64,000 bases of DNA from Macrosoma leucophasiata (GCA_036365455.1 JAWQUS010000030.1:7874001-7938000); one strand, 5' to 3'. Counted from the stretch's first letter, positions 46,806 to 57,602 are shown. Program-made: numbers and translations. The notes: generated from the sequence alone by a model not told the origin.

Positions 46806-47093
46806 TCACAAATTGTCACGTGGTGAGCTGAAAACTAGGTTGTGAGGGTTATGCCGGTGCCGATGCGGGCCATTATGCGACAGGATGTCGACCGCTCCAC
46901 CTAATAGCTGTCATTACTGTGTCGTTCAGAAATTGCTTCACTATCGCACTTATCGCTGGCTTTATAGGGCCAGATTACATGCTACCTTTTTATGTGTCGT
47001 CGGTTGTGCTTATGTACTCAGCTTTAGACACGCCCATTGGGTTTTAATTGATTGGAATAATTTTTGCGGGCTGTCGATATGTATTTATTTATT
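46806..47093 (+). repeat. 46-kb direct repeat, right copy
   Basis: This is the same segment as 46157-46479, with a deletion after gatgcgggc and scattered changes. Together with the left copy it brackets family F. Confidence 0.7.
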
Positions 47094-47221
47094 CTGGCTG
47101 AACAATTATATATCCTCGCAGGTAACATCGTGATGCGTTCATGATTGCTACAGATGAATTCATGAATGTTCGTATGTCGTTCGTCCTTGTTGTTGCTATG
47201 CTTTTGTGATTTGATTTGATC

Positions 47222-47390
47222 GAAGGTGACAAACACGCATGCAATCCGTATGGATTTTAGGTGATGACTGCAGCCTATAGACATCGACACAAAAACCAGA
47301 GATTAAAATGCAGATGCCTTGCCACTCCTGAGACCTAAGTTGTGTCTCTGTTTTACGGAGTCATACCCGATATGGCGGGGTAGAAGGGGG
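47222..47390 (-). repeat. family A tail half ending in a poly-G tract
   Basis: It runs from ggtgacaaacacgcatgc to gacctaagttgtgtctctg, then gives way to a G-run at 47386-47400. Confidence 0.65.
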
Positions 47391-47400
47391 GGGGGGGGGG
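47386..47400. repeat. poly-G tract
   Basis: A long G-run follows the family-A fragment. Its length may be unreliable in assembly. Confidence 0.8.
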
Positions 47401-47481
47401 TTATCACTTGCTGTCGGGTATTGAAGCCAGGACTCAGGGAATAATGATATACTACGGCTGATTTAGGTTCACAGTGATGCA

Positions 47482-47545
47482 AGTTTTTTTTAATGTAATA
47501 AAGGTTCCAAACAAGGATGCAGCTCACATGGATGTTCAGTGATGA
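47482..47545 (-). repeat. family A tail fragment
   Basis: The T-run and aatgtaataaaggttcc to gttcagtgatg remain, ending at the 3' end of the SINE-B copy at 47.56 kb. Confidence 0.55.
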
Positions 47546-47557
47546 AATGAATGAATG

Positions 47558-47762
47558 AAATGAAATACGCTTACACTCACAGCTCCACATTAGGTATTAT
47601 ATAAACCTGTGTCGTAGATGCCGTTGTACACATATAACACATACAGACCCGAAACAAATATCTGTAGGCCTTACAAATATTTGTTCTGGTGTGGGGATCG
47701 AACCCGCTACCCTTCGAATCAAACGGTGGTTTCGCACCACTGGACTAATCGGGTCGTCAACG
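47558..47762 (-). mobile_element. SINE-B, near full length
   Basis: It has all blocks, from the gacccgattagtccagtgg head to the gtgagtgtaagcg tail. Part of the cacaaacaccca region is deleted. It lies between two family-A fragments. Confidence 0.78.
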
Positions 47763-47769
47763 CGTAACG

Positions 47770-47988
47770 GTGAAGGTACCACCGCATTACCTAATCTTTC
47801 AGCACTATCGTGTTCCGGTTAGAATTTAATATATGGCCCCGTTATAACTATCAAAGAGACATAACAACTTGAGTCTCAGGGGTGGCAACCCATCTGCATT
47901 TAGACCTCTGGTTTTTGTGAAGATGTCTATAGGCTATAGTCATCACTTAACATCCATGTGAACTGCATGCTTGTTTGTATAAAAAAGG
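47770..47988 (+). repeat. family A, near full length
   Basis: It runs from ggtaccaccgcattacctaa to gcatgcttgtttgtataaaaaa. It is subfamily 2, with a short deletion in the agcggcaagt region. Confidence 0.75.
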
Positions 47989-47989
47989 T

Positions 47990-49283
47990 AAATCTACTTT
48001 GAGCGTAGGTACTGTTTTATTTCTATCTACTTTGCTACTAGATATTTCTACTAATCCACAACAGAAACAGATTCGTCATAAAATATGAATTTGTTTTGTT
48101 AAGTATTTTACCTTATAGTAATAAGTATTCGTCGGGAATCCCAATTATGCCCACTTAATTTATATCGATTGATATTATCTGGTTATGGTTTATTACTTCT
48201 TAATAATTCAATTACAATACATAATTTCATTGCGGTGATAAAATCTTAAAAGTCCAAACGTTTTCTATTTTTACGTGAAAGCTAACGAACGAACATGTCA
48301 CGCGAAGTTGGCTCTATCTTGAAGAGTTCGTTAACTGTGGATGGCATATTTTTACCGTAAATCATATCAATTGCTTGATAATCATTATTATATTATATAA
48401 TGGGTTTGAGAAATTTGCTTAATTATTATTAATATTCCTAAAAAAAGGAACTTCACGCCTATACAGGCGGGGAATATGGCCTGAATATTAATTTGGACGT
48501 TGTGAAACGTGCTGATGTGCTCTCAAAGGACTAGGTAAATTATCGTTTAGATAAGTATTAACTGGTTTTTTCAACAATAATGAAATATAATTTATTCACT
48601 TGATTTACAAGAAATAGAGAAATATGAAATAAATGTAGGTATTTATATTCACAAAAAGCAATGTAATAACATCGTTGAAGATAATAAGCGATTTAAATAT
48701 GTCCTTATTACGATAAGCAGTATAATTATAATACTGCTTATTATTATAATTATTACAACATTGCTTATTTATTTACTTCTTACAGTCTAGCAGTCTAGCA
48801 TATAAAATATGTTCACCTTTTGTGCTATTTTCTTACTCGAAGTATTCATCTATTCTAAAAGGACAGAACAGAAATTTAGTATCAGATTGTTATTGGATTT
48901 CAAAGCAATCAAACGAATATATTAACAATATTGTATGATGTCGATGATTGTACATTGAGGCAATTTAAATTCAATTTGGAACAGACAAATAGCGGCCATA
49001 AACAATTCTTCGCGTTAATGTATTCACCACATACGTATTCCGACCATGATAATGAGTGTTATGATGCCAACGTGTAGTTGCTATTCATACCTACATCTAT
49101 TTACTAACTAGTCAAGATTACGTAATCTATTGAACTTTAGTTTAGTACGTTTATTATATTTTCAAGATTACATTTAAATCATTGGTAGGTAATAGGTACT
49201 CTACGCCAATAAGAACAACTTTTAATATGCGAGGGTCTTGGGTTCGCTCTTCGGGTCGAAAGCTATCAATAATGATTGTCTTT
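47990..49283. other. no gene seen; AT-rich
   Basis: No repeat of the families above except a scrap like the SINE-C tail (cttcacgcctatacaggcgg) at about 48450. Confidence 0.45.
48713..48742. repeat. short hairpin, 11-bp arms
   Basis: ataagcagtat and atactgcttat are inverted around aattata, in very AT-rich DNA. Confidence 0.7.
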
Positions 49284-49562
49284 TGTCTACTACTACGCTG
49301 GTGTCCTGGGTTCGTTTCCCGGGCTGTCAGAGATAATGGTGTAAAGTCTTTTGGTTTTATTGGGATTTTTCCATTTTCTGGAGATGTCCCAGTACCTCGA
49401 AGTTTGGTAACGTGCCCGGAGATGTCAATAAATTCGCTACCTGTTACATGGGCCAAAACGTAACCGGCGAATCGTATGTTGTTGAATGTGTATGCTTGAA
49501 TTCATGCATTTACCTCCCTCCTGCCTACCCCTTCGGGGATTACATGCGTGAAGTTACGTTTT
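49284..49562 (+). mobile_element. SINE-C, first of a tandem doublet
   Basis: It has the 3' half of the tRNA-like head (gtcctgggttcgtttcccgg), the body with cccagtacctcgaagtttgg and acgtaaccggcgaatcgt, and the tail tacccctt/cgggg hairpin ending gcgtgaagttacg. Confidence 0.78.
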
Positions 49563-49574
49563 TTATTGCCTTTT

Positions 49575-49782
49575 GTCTCTGGTGTTATTGGAACTTTTCC
49601 AGTTTTCCAGTGCCACCGTCGGGGTTTGGTAATAAACCCCAGAATACTTGTATTGAAGGTTTTTCTGGAGATCAATACTTATACTCGCCACATTTACATG
49701 GGCCAAAATGTAAGCGGCGAAGCGTGGGTGTCTGCATATGCGTGCACCTCTGCCTTCGGAGAATACAAGCGTGAAGTTACCT
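49575..49782 (+). mobile_element. SINE-C, second of a tandem doublet, headless
   Basis: It starts in the body (ttgtctctggtgttattgg) and runs to ctctgccttcggagaatac and gcgtgaagttacc. It follows the first copy directly in the same orientation. Confidence 0.65.
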
Positions 49783-50406
49783 TATTTTACAATGAATGTA
49801 AGGATTTGTACCTGAAATATAGTTAAACCTGCTCTATGCATCTGGTGCACGGTAATGAAGAATCTGTATCATATCCCTTATTGCTTATCCATCATAAAGC
49901 CACCAAGGTCCTATTTTTTATGAGAAACATGACACCAACTTCTTGACTATCACAACACGTGTCACACGAAATAATGTCGAAACATTATAATATATTGTAC
50001 CGAATTATATGCTTTACCCATATGATCACCGCGCCATAATAAATGTGATGCTTGCAATAAATACATAGGTATATATGTACGTCATAATATTGCAAACATT
50101 CACACAAGGTTTGTTTCATCATAAGTGAGTTGTATTTTTATTACATTGAATGGTTTATGGCGAATCATCAACGCTATTGTGATCAAGTGTGAAGTAAGTA
50201 TGATTTCAAAAGATGTATAATATTATTCACTAGATGTGACTATCTAAGCTGTATTTTATTATAATGCACTGCCTAAACGTTAGTCCTAGACTCTTACCCC
50301 CTTATTCATAAACGTACATTAGATATGTTTCAGCTATAGAATGCTTTGTACTTGTCCGTTGCATTGTGAAATGTGCAGGATAGAAAAAGACAAACGAGAA
50401 ATAGCA

Positions 50407-50458
50407 ACACTTTAGCTAAAAATCGTAACAATTCATACACGATTTTTAGCTAAAGTGT
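50407..50458. repeat. perfect hairpin, 20-bp arms
   Basis: acactttagctaaaaatcgt (50407-50426) is inverted at 50439-50458 around a 12-base loop. Confidence 0.9.
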
Positions 50459-50631
50459 GAGTAATTAAATTTGCAAAATATGTAAAGTGTAATAAATATT
50501 TACTATGTGAGGGTTTTTTGGAATTCCACCCATAAGCGAGAAAAATGGGTGGTTGAAATTTCTACATATTTTTTATTCTCGGGTATCGACATAACGATTG
50601 TGTGCTACGAGTATCACAATTTATTTAAAAC

Positions 50632-51884
50632 TATCTGTGCCCGCGACTTCGTCTACGTGAGAAAAAATATGATTGTTCAGTATCTACCCGGACGAAGTCG
50701 TGGGCGCAGCTAGTATAAAAGTAGCGTAAGTTACTCCTTATTACATCAGCTATCTGCCAGTGAAAGTCCCGTCAAAATCGGAGACACTCAAATTCTATGT
50801 ATTTGTATGTAGTTATGTATGTATGTATGATTGTATGGAGATAAAAGTAGCTCAAGTTACTCCATATCACATCAGCTAGGTATCTGCCAGTGAAAGTCCC
50901 GTCAAAATCGGAGACACTCCAATTCTTCTTATTTGTATGTAGGTATGTATGTATGGATGTATGGAGATAAAAGTAGCCTAAGTTACTCCTTGTTACATCA
51001 GCTACCTACCCGTGGAATTGTCGTCAAAGTCGGATACACTCAAATTCTACTTATTTGTATGAAGGTATGTATGTATGGAGATAAAAGTAGCCTAAGTTAC
51101 TCCTTATCACATCAGCTATCTGCCAGTGAAAGTCCCGTCAAAATCGGTCAAGCCGTTCCCAAGATTAGTCCCGCCAAACAGACAGACAGACAAAAATTGT
51201 AAAAAATGTTGTTTTGGTATATGTACCGTGTATACATACATAGTTATGCGTTTAGTAAAAAGCGGTTATTTTTATATTACAAACAGACACTCCAATTTTA
51301 TTTATTTCTACGTATATAGATTTATTATGAAAGCTACAATACAACATAAGACCTAAAAATTAAGTGAATATTTTACGCGTCTACATTAACTATAACGGTA
51401 ACAGAAATACATAATTTGTGAAAATGTTAGCTTTCTAGCTATCACTATTTATGAGATACAGCCTGGTGACAAGACAGACGGACGGACGGACAGACAGACA
51501 GACAGCGGAGGATTAGTTATCCGTAGGGTCCGTTTTTACCTATTAGGTAGGAAACTCACTAAAAGATAGAACTAAGATACAGAATAGCTTAAAAATATTC
51601 GATACGATTCTTTAAATTGATATAACTTTTTTATTTCTGAACCGATTCACATGAAACAAACACTAAATGTTAAGTGAAACTTACCACAATATATATGTGA
51701 AAACCGCAAATCGAATAAGCCGTTTCTGATATAAGCGTGCACAAACACGCAGACAAACAGACATTTTTCCGGTATAAAAAGTACCCAGTGTTGTGCGCCA
51801 AAGGTTAAAATATAATCATACCAAGTTTCATTGAAATCGGATAGGTAGTTTTTATAGAACAAACAGACAGACAGACAGAAATGA
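50632..51884 (+). mobile_element. family J, copy 2, with ~125-bp tandem units
   Basis: It has the same layout as copy 1, with units starting at 50715, 50841, 50967 and 51081 (126, 126 and 114 bp, plus a part unit). The long 3' part is very close to copy 1. It keeps a longer head (ctgtgcccgcgacttcgtct at about 50635) but lacks the last 110 or so bp of copy 1. Confidence 0.7.
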
Positions 51885-52361
51885 AACATGTCTCTTATAA
51901 CTAAATTAAAATTAGTGACACATCCAGCAACCTTGTTTCCGTGTTTCGCCCATTAGTTCATTTTAGGGGTAGATGATGTTTCCAGATATGGGGGTCAAGT
52001 GTCCCCCAGGGGGGTGAAATATCCATAAAAGGGAGGTAATTTCTGACCGCGCAGTCAGATCGAATATGGTGATAAGACATGCGGCGGAAAACAAGACAGC
52101 AATTTTATGTGGAATTCTGAACTCCTTAATTGACTTGCAGATAGTTATCGCGCAACAATAAGTATTGGATTTTAATTATTTTGTTGGCAGCGAGGGTGTT
52201 CTGTGGTGATTGTTTGTAAATTTTGGGGAAATATTGTTATTAATGTATATGATATGACGTGTTATATAATGAGGTGATTTATTGATTGTGTATCATACAT
52301 ATCAAAAATACAACAATGTGCCTTGCCTTATAAGAATGTTTCCTATGGTTTGGTATCGTCT

Positions 52362-52393
52362 AGGAGGGGCGTAGTCTAGGAGGGGCGTAGACA
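52362..52393 (+). repeat. 16-bp tandem duplication
   Basis: tctaggaggggcgtag occurs twice in a row, next to the IR-flanked tRNA-like element. Confidence 0.85.
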
Positions 52394-52402
52394 ATATTTA
52401 TT

Positions 52403-52607
52403 TATTTTTATTTTTAAAGAAAAATGGAAAGAAAAAATTGACTTCAGGCGAGACTCGAACTCGCGACCTACTGGGAATCTAGTCCAGCCGCTCTTCCAAT
52501 TGAGCTACTGAAGCCCTGCCCGATTTGTCAAATCTTTCCTTCACATCTATTGCATTGCTTTATGGTAGCAGTTTTTTTCTTTCCATTTTTCTTTAAAAAT
52601 AAAAATA
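52403..52607 (-). mobile_element. tRNA-like cassette between 35-bp inverted repeats
   Basis: A 35-bp inverted repeat (52403-52437 and 52573-52607, core ttaaagaaaaatggaaagaa) encloses a tRNA-like sequence on the minus strand at 52441-52514. Its acceptor arm is gcttcag/ctgaagt, the D stem is gctc/gagc, and the T arm is perfect (gcgag/ctcgc with a ttcgagt loop). The anticodon arm has a 9-base loop, so it is not a normal tRNA. The inverted repeats suggest a MITE-like unit rather than an ordinary SINE. Confidence 0.65.
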
Positions 52608-52907
52608 TATTTCACAAGCATGTGTTAATGCGAAATAATATAAAACAATATTTATTTATTTATTCTTTCATGTGCACAAGAAAATTGTTACATGAGGCGG
52701 ATTTAATGGTATATAGCATTCTCTGGCATTCTTCTAGGTAGTATTTTCTTTCTATTCTATTGTAGTATTTTCTTCTCTTTTCTTCTTCAATATTACATGG
52801 GGTACTTTATATTACTCATTAATGTAATGTAATCATACTTCCATAAAGTCACACGTTATTGGAGAGAAACAACTAAGTAGTAGGTATACAACACATATCC
52901 TTAAGCA

Positions 52908-53155
52908 TTATTAACGGACTTCGAAAAAAGCAGGATCAATTCGTCGGAATCTTTTTTTTTTAGAATTGTTTTAGGCGTTGGAACGTGATGACCCCACTTC
53001 CACTGGTGAGACCACCTACTCCATGCATAGCAGAGGAGAATTTTTCCGCTAGCCCAATCAGTCAAGCGAACAATGGCGGTCAAACCATTCTAATAGGGCG
53101 GTAGTAAATGCAATAAGGAGGGATGGGGAGCAGTGTCCTGCTATAAAACGTCCGC
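52908..53155 (-). repeat. family G with 3' module
   Basis: It begins on plus with acggacttcgaaaaaagc and gaatctttttttttt. The reversed G unit follows (gtgatgaccccacttcc, cgaacaatggcggtcaaacc, gggcggtagtaaatgcaata). Confidence 0.68.
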
Positions 53156-53218
53156 CACAGTAGACAAATACTTACTTTCACATATTTAAGTATTGTAAGC
53201 GTGGATTATATTTCCTAT

Positions 53219-53528
53219 TGGGGAATTAGTAGCTTAGTGGTAGCAAGCTACTACTACTACGCTGAGGTCCTGGGTTCGAATCCCGGGTCGGGGGAGATTA
53301 AGAAGAAAAAAATAGAGATGACGGTGTAAAATCCTTTATCTCAGGTTTTATTGGGATTTTACAATTTTCTGGAAGTTTCCCAGTACCTCGAAGTTTGGTA
53401 ATGTGTCCGAAGATAGGATCGCCACCTGTTACAGGGGCCTAAACGTAACCGGCAAATCGTGGGTGTTTGCATGTAAGATTGAATGCATGCATTTACCTCT
53501 GCCTACCCCTTCGGGGGTCACGTTTTTT
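53219..53528 (+). mobile_element. SINE-C, reference copy
   Basis: Complete tRNA-like head: ttagtagcttagtggtagc (A-box region) and cctgggttcgaatcccggg (B box). Then come gatgacggtgtaaaatcc, cccagtacctcgaagtttgg, cgtaaccggcaaatcgtgg and the hairpin tail tacccctt/cgggggtcacg. Confidence 0.83.
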
Positions 53529-53689
53529 ATTGGGGAATTCTAAGAAGTTTCTTATAAGAACAATTATTGTTTTAATGAATACAACAGCCAAGAGCTGCTG
53601 TTATCCAACTAGTATTCATGTTAATAGAGTTTTAAAAATATTTATACAACTTTATTGCTATATTGGGAACTACTGCAATTTTGGGTTCC

Positions 53690-53915
53690 AATTCCAAATA
53701 TCCTGGGTTCAATCAGAGACAAAACTTTCAGGAATAATTATCTGATGCTATTGAGATTTTTTAGTTTAATGGAAGTTTTCTAGTGTTTGGTAATGTGCCC
53801 AGAGATATCAATAAACTTGTCATCTGTTATATGTCCAGATATGTAACCAAGGAATCGTAGGCGATATTAACTCCTCCTACCTCTTCAAGGAATCGAGGCG
53901 TGAAGTTACGTACGA
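53690..53915 (+). mobile_element. SINE-C, second of another doublet
   Basis: It starts at the B-box region (atcctgggttcaatcagaga). A diverged body follows (ttggtaatgtgcccagagat) and it ends gaggcgtgaagttacgtacg. Confidence 0.65.
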
Positions 53916-53965
53916 GTACATAATAGTTGTGCTTTATACGTTTGTAAGCGGCTAATCTAAAAGTG

Positions 53966-54242
53966 CATTTATTATGTAATGGAAGTGGTAAAGAAGCATG
54001 CAGTTCACATTGATGTTAAGTGATAACTGCAGCCTATAGATCACACAAGGACTAAGGTCAGAATGCCGATGCGTTACCATTCCTGAGGCCTAAGGTGTTA
54101 TGCCTCTGTGTCGGAAATTACAGCGCCTTTCAATACCACCTGACCAACACGATAGTGTAGAACACTACCATTTAACGGCAAGTATATTAGGTAATGCGGT
54201 GGTGCTTACGTCCTCGAGCTCCGCCACTGGAGCTCTATCTAC
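53966..54242 (-). repeat. family A, near full length
   Basis: It runs from atgtaatggaagtggtaaag to tggagctctatc. Subfamily 1, well conserved. Confidence 0.8.
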
Positions 54243-55249
54243 TACATTCAAAACATACGTACTTAAATATTTTAATTTTACTTGTTATTTATATACCTAA
54301 AACCATAGCACGTCGTGTATATGTGAAAGCTGTATTACAATAACTCGCAACTTGAAAGCTTCCAATAAGGGACCCCTTACAAGAAACTATCACGAATTAC
54401 ACGAGTAGTGGGAACAGGGGGTTGTTTTTATAGCACGCACCAGATGGCGTGTGTCATTTAGTGCACCCATATCTGTACCAAACTGTTAGGCCCCTTCCTG
54501 TTTATCATGTCTCCCTCCGCCCATACACTTTGTACGGACAGTGGGGTCACTCAAGACTGGCGAAGCTTCCGTAAGGTTAGATGTCAAATAAATACGTTCT
54601 TATGATGTCAATAAATCTGCAGCTAGAAAATTGATCGTAGGATATAACAATATTATTAATCAATGATGTTACGCATTGAATTCAATAGTAGGTATATTTT
54701 TTCTTTTTCGTTCAACATCACATTGTTTATAAGACTTTTTCTTATTAGAAATGCTAGGAGATTTATGATTTGTGATCTTCTATCAAAAATTTAACTTTTA
54801 TAATATAATTTTCTTATGAGTCATCATTGTAGCTAATTGAGGGAGGAGTTTGTTTTACATTTGCCGACGTAATGTTTATATTCGCTCATTTAATTTCTCC
54901 ATTATAAAAAGGAATAATTTGACCATGTAATTATACGAGTAAATACCCAGTTTGAAAATTGCAAATTCTTTAATTACACCATACCCAACATAGAAAAATT
55001 CAAATGTCGATAATAGCGCTATAGCAGGATTTCATATTCCTTTTTCCTTATTTAATTGGAAATGATATACCTCGATTTTAGCTTCGTTATATAATGCAGG
55101 TCTCACCTTCATTGAGGAATACAGAATTAGATGATTATGAGCTGCACACCAACCCACTGATTTAATATTGTTTGATAGAAATATTCTAGGGAATAACTTA
55201 GATTAGATTCAGACTAAAATGGTTTTTATAAAATTATTAGTTATTTTTA
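54243..55249. other. no gene seen; AT-rich
   Basis: Nothing recognisable. 54410-54580 is GC-richer. Confidence 0.45.
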
Positions 55250-55531
55250 CTGGTGGTAGAGCTTCAGTGACGGAGCTCGCGGGCGAAGGCACCACCGCAT
55301 TACCTAATATACTTGCCGCTAAATGGTAGTTTCAGCACTATCGTGTTCCGGTCAGGTGGTAATGTACGGCCCTGTAATTTCCGGCACAGAGGCATAATAC
55401 CTTAGGCTTCAGGAGTGGTAACGCGTCTACATTTTGACCTTGGTCTTTGTGTGGGTGTCTATAGGCTGCAGTCATCACTTAACGTCAATGTGAACTGCAT
55501 GCTTGTTTACCACTTCCATTACATAAAAAAA
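55250..55531 (+). repeat. family A, full-length reference copy
   Basis: This is the cleanest subfamily-1 copy. It starts ctggtggtagagcttcagtg, passes through caccaccgcattacctaa and gtctataggctgcagtc, and ends acataaaaaaa. About 280 bp. Confidence 0.85.
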
Positions 55532-55751
55532 TGTGATGGATATCTATCAATCAGTAAAGGTTTTCAAATGCATTGACACCATAACATTGTACCACACAAA
55601 AATCTTGAACACTGATATGTTCCCTTTAGATGGTAACGTATCTACTGTCTCGAAATGTATGTCACATACCTGAGACAAACAGCTGAGATCTTAATAGTGG
55701 AAACGTAACTGCATTGTGGTAACCAATAGATTTACATTGACTTTTTTTTTT

Positions 55752-55950
55752 ATGCTTTCACTCACAGCCCCACAGTAGGTAAAAACCTGTGTCGTGGGTG
55801 CCGTTGTACACATACAACACATACACAAACACCCAGACCCGAAACAAATATCTGTAGGCCATACAAATATTTGTCCCGGTGCGGGGATCGAACCCGCGAC
55901 CCTTCGGATCGAACGGTTATCTCACACCGCTGGACTAACCGGGCCGTCAA
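55752..55950 (-). mobile_element. SINE-B, best-preserved copy
   Basis: This is the cleanest copy. The minus-strand head reads cccggttagtccagcggtg and gggttcgatccccgc. The body is intact and the end is gtgagtgaaagcataaaaaa. It abuts a LINE fragment at 55951. Confidence 0.83.
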
Positions 55951-56250
55951 CTTACTTGACTTATGGTCCTATGTCCCCTAGATGGGGCAGAGGGCGTCCA
56001 CAGTGGTTCTCCATCTCGATCGGTCTTGACCCTCGCACTTGATTTCACTCCAACACTTCCCGATCTTCTTCACTTCGTCAGTAACTGTTCGTCGCCAAGT
56101 CTGCTTCGGACGACCACGCTTTCGCTTTTCTTGGGGGTTCCAGTCCAATGCCTGTTTTGGTACGTGATCAGGACCCCTTCGCAGTGTGTGGTCAATCCAG
56201 TTCCACTTACGGCGCCTAACTTGTTCCTCGATGAACCCTCTAATTTTAAT
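55951..56250 (-). pseudogene. non-LTR retrotransposon C-terminal fragment (third LINE family)
   Basis: Minus-strand translation gives RRRKWNWIDHTLRRGPDHVPKQALDW, NPQEKRKRGRPKQTW and RRTVTDEVKK, ending WRTTVDALCPI at a stop near 55978. This WxWIxHTLRR...GRPKxTWRR pattern is the post-RT C-terminus seen in animal RTE-like LINEs. Everything upstream is missing. The 3' end abuts a SINE-B copy (55752-55950) in the same orientation, so the two insertions lie edge to edge. The clade assignment is from memory of the motif. Confidence 0.75.
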
Positions 56251-57383
56251 GTACATGTGTAAAGGCAGCAATATGGACTTGTACGTATGCTTTTTTTGCT
56301 TCAAAAATATGACTTCATTCAATATCAATCAATTAGTTAAATATGTGTATACATATACGTATCTCTCTCAAACTTGAATTTCTTATAAGAAGCTTATTAG
56401 TACACATGGAAGTTTTCCAGCTTGACTTCAGCAATCTTGAGATTATATAAACAAAAAAAAAAAAACAATAGCAAAACTTGTTTAAGACGGCTAATGGCAG
56501 CATAACGGCCGGACGGCATCGGGGGTTAATTAAACAATAAATAGCTCCCGGACGGCCTAACGATTATTATATTCAAAAGCAGCTTTGAATTCGCATCACT
56601 CTCTCGTAATGTGTCAACGCGAAACGTGGGTGGCTATTCTCAGCTTGAAATCATTCGATACGGCTTATTAAAAAAAAGACTAATGCCTAAACGGTCTCGA
56701 ATTCACCAATCGTACTATCGCAAAAATTTTCTTGATTAATAGAGTTGAACTTAGTTAGTAGTTATTATGTGCTTGGTCTTTGTCAATTGCTTAAGATAGA
56801 ACGAGACAAGAGAGTGATTAACAACACATAAGCTGAAATAACTGTTTTTACGAATAAGGTGCTAAGTGTTGTAGTATTTTTTTCTGATTGTTCTTTGTTG
56901 TATAGAAAATGTTTTATTTTAATTAAATAGAAATTTGTGTGCCTTGGGCTTTTTATTTTCTATGTTAATTTTCTAAAAAAAAATAATTAAAAAAGAATTA
57001 ACTAATTTTTTAAATAAATAAAAGATAAATAAATAAACAAATAAATAAATGGCCTGTCAATGATGTTCCAACAGATAAAACATCTTATTTCCTGTGATCA
57101 TTTTAAAAAAGATTATAATAGCGACGATGTTCTAAAGAGTACATATTCCTACGGTAAAATATAAACAAATTTTGGAAAACAATAAAAAAATATTTTCCAA
57201 AATTAATTTTTCAAGAAACCGTTCAAGGCGCTGACTGATAATCGGATTCAGATCTTTTAAATTTCAAACTGTATAACGTGCAAGACCTTCACGCTATTGA
57301 TTTTAATTTAAGTATTTTTACCCGATTTAGATAACCTATAAGAAATTGAAACGGAGTTCTGAAAAAGTACCTACACCCAACAA
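56251..57383. other. no gene seen; possible regulatory patch at 56.48-56.64 kb
   Basis: 56480-56640 mixes CG-rich words (cggccggacggcatcgggg) with ttaattaa homeodomain-type words and is repeat-free. Flanks are AT-rich. Confidence 0.35.
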
Positions 57384-57602
57384 ACGCGCCGCCGCCGAAA
57401 GTTGCACTTAATAGCATATGTCTTATGTGTCCCTCCGCAACGCTGAGGATCGGACCAGCAGGGGTCTTTAGGCAGTTGTGCTTACTTGATTTAAGTAAGC
57501 AAACTTACTTATATCACTTCTGTAAGCCCTTTGCGCTCTCCGATTACTCGATGAAGTAGACTAGTGCTGTATCGAGACGAGACGTCTACATGAGCCAAAA
57601 AT
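57384..57602 (+). mobile_element. jockey-like LINE 3' UTR fragment
   Basis: It matches the 3' UTR of the 62.6-63.9 kb jockey-like relic. Shared blocks include gaaagttgcac, agcatatgtct, taggcagttg, gaagtagactagtgc and a closing cgagac...gtctaca stretch. It contains no coding part. This second copy helps to define the 3' end of the family. Confidence 0.7.

Noticed and set aside
46157..47093. An LTR retrotransposon with ~300-bp LTRs
   Set aside because: The interior is only about 320 bp of family F, with no primer-binding site, polypurine tract or gag/pol trace. Kept only as an open alternative.
49182..49826. Open frames of 92-120 codons
   Set aside because: They lie across the tandem SINE-C pair and read its tRNA-like head and tail, not a protein.
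52441..52514. A functional tRNA gene on the minus strand
   Set aside because: The anticodon loop would have nine bases, and the unit lies between inverted repeats, so a mobile tRNA-like unit is more likely.
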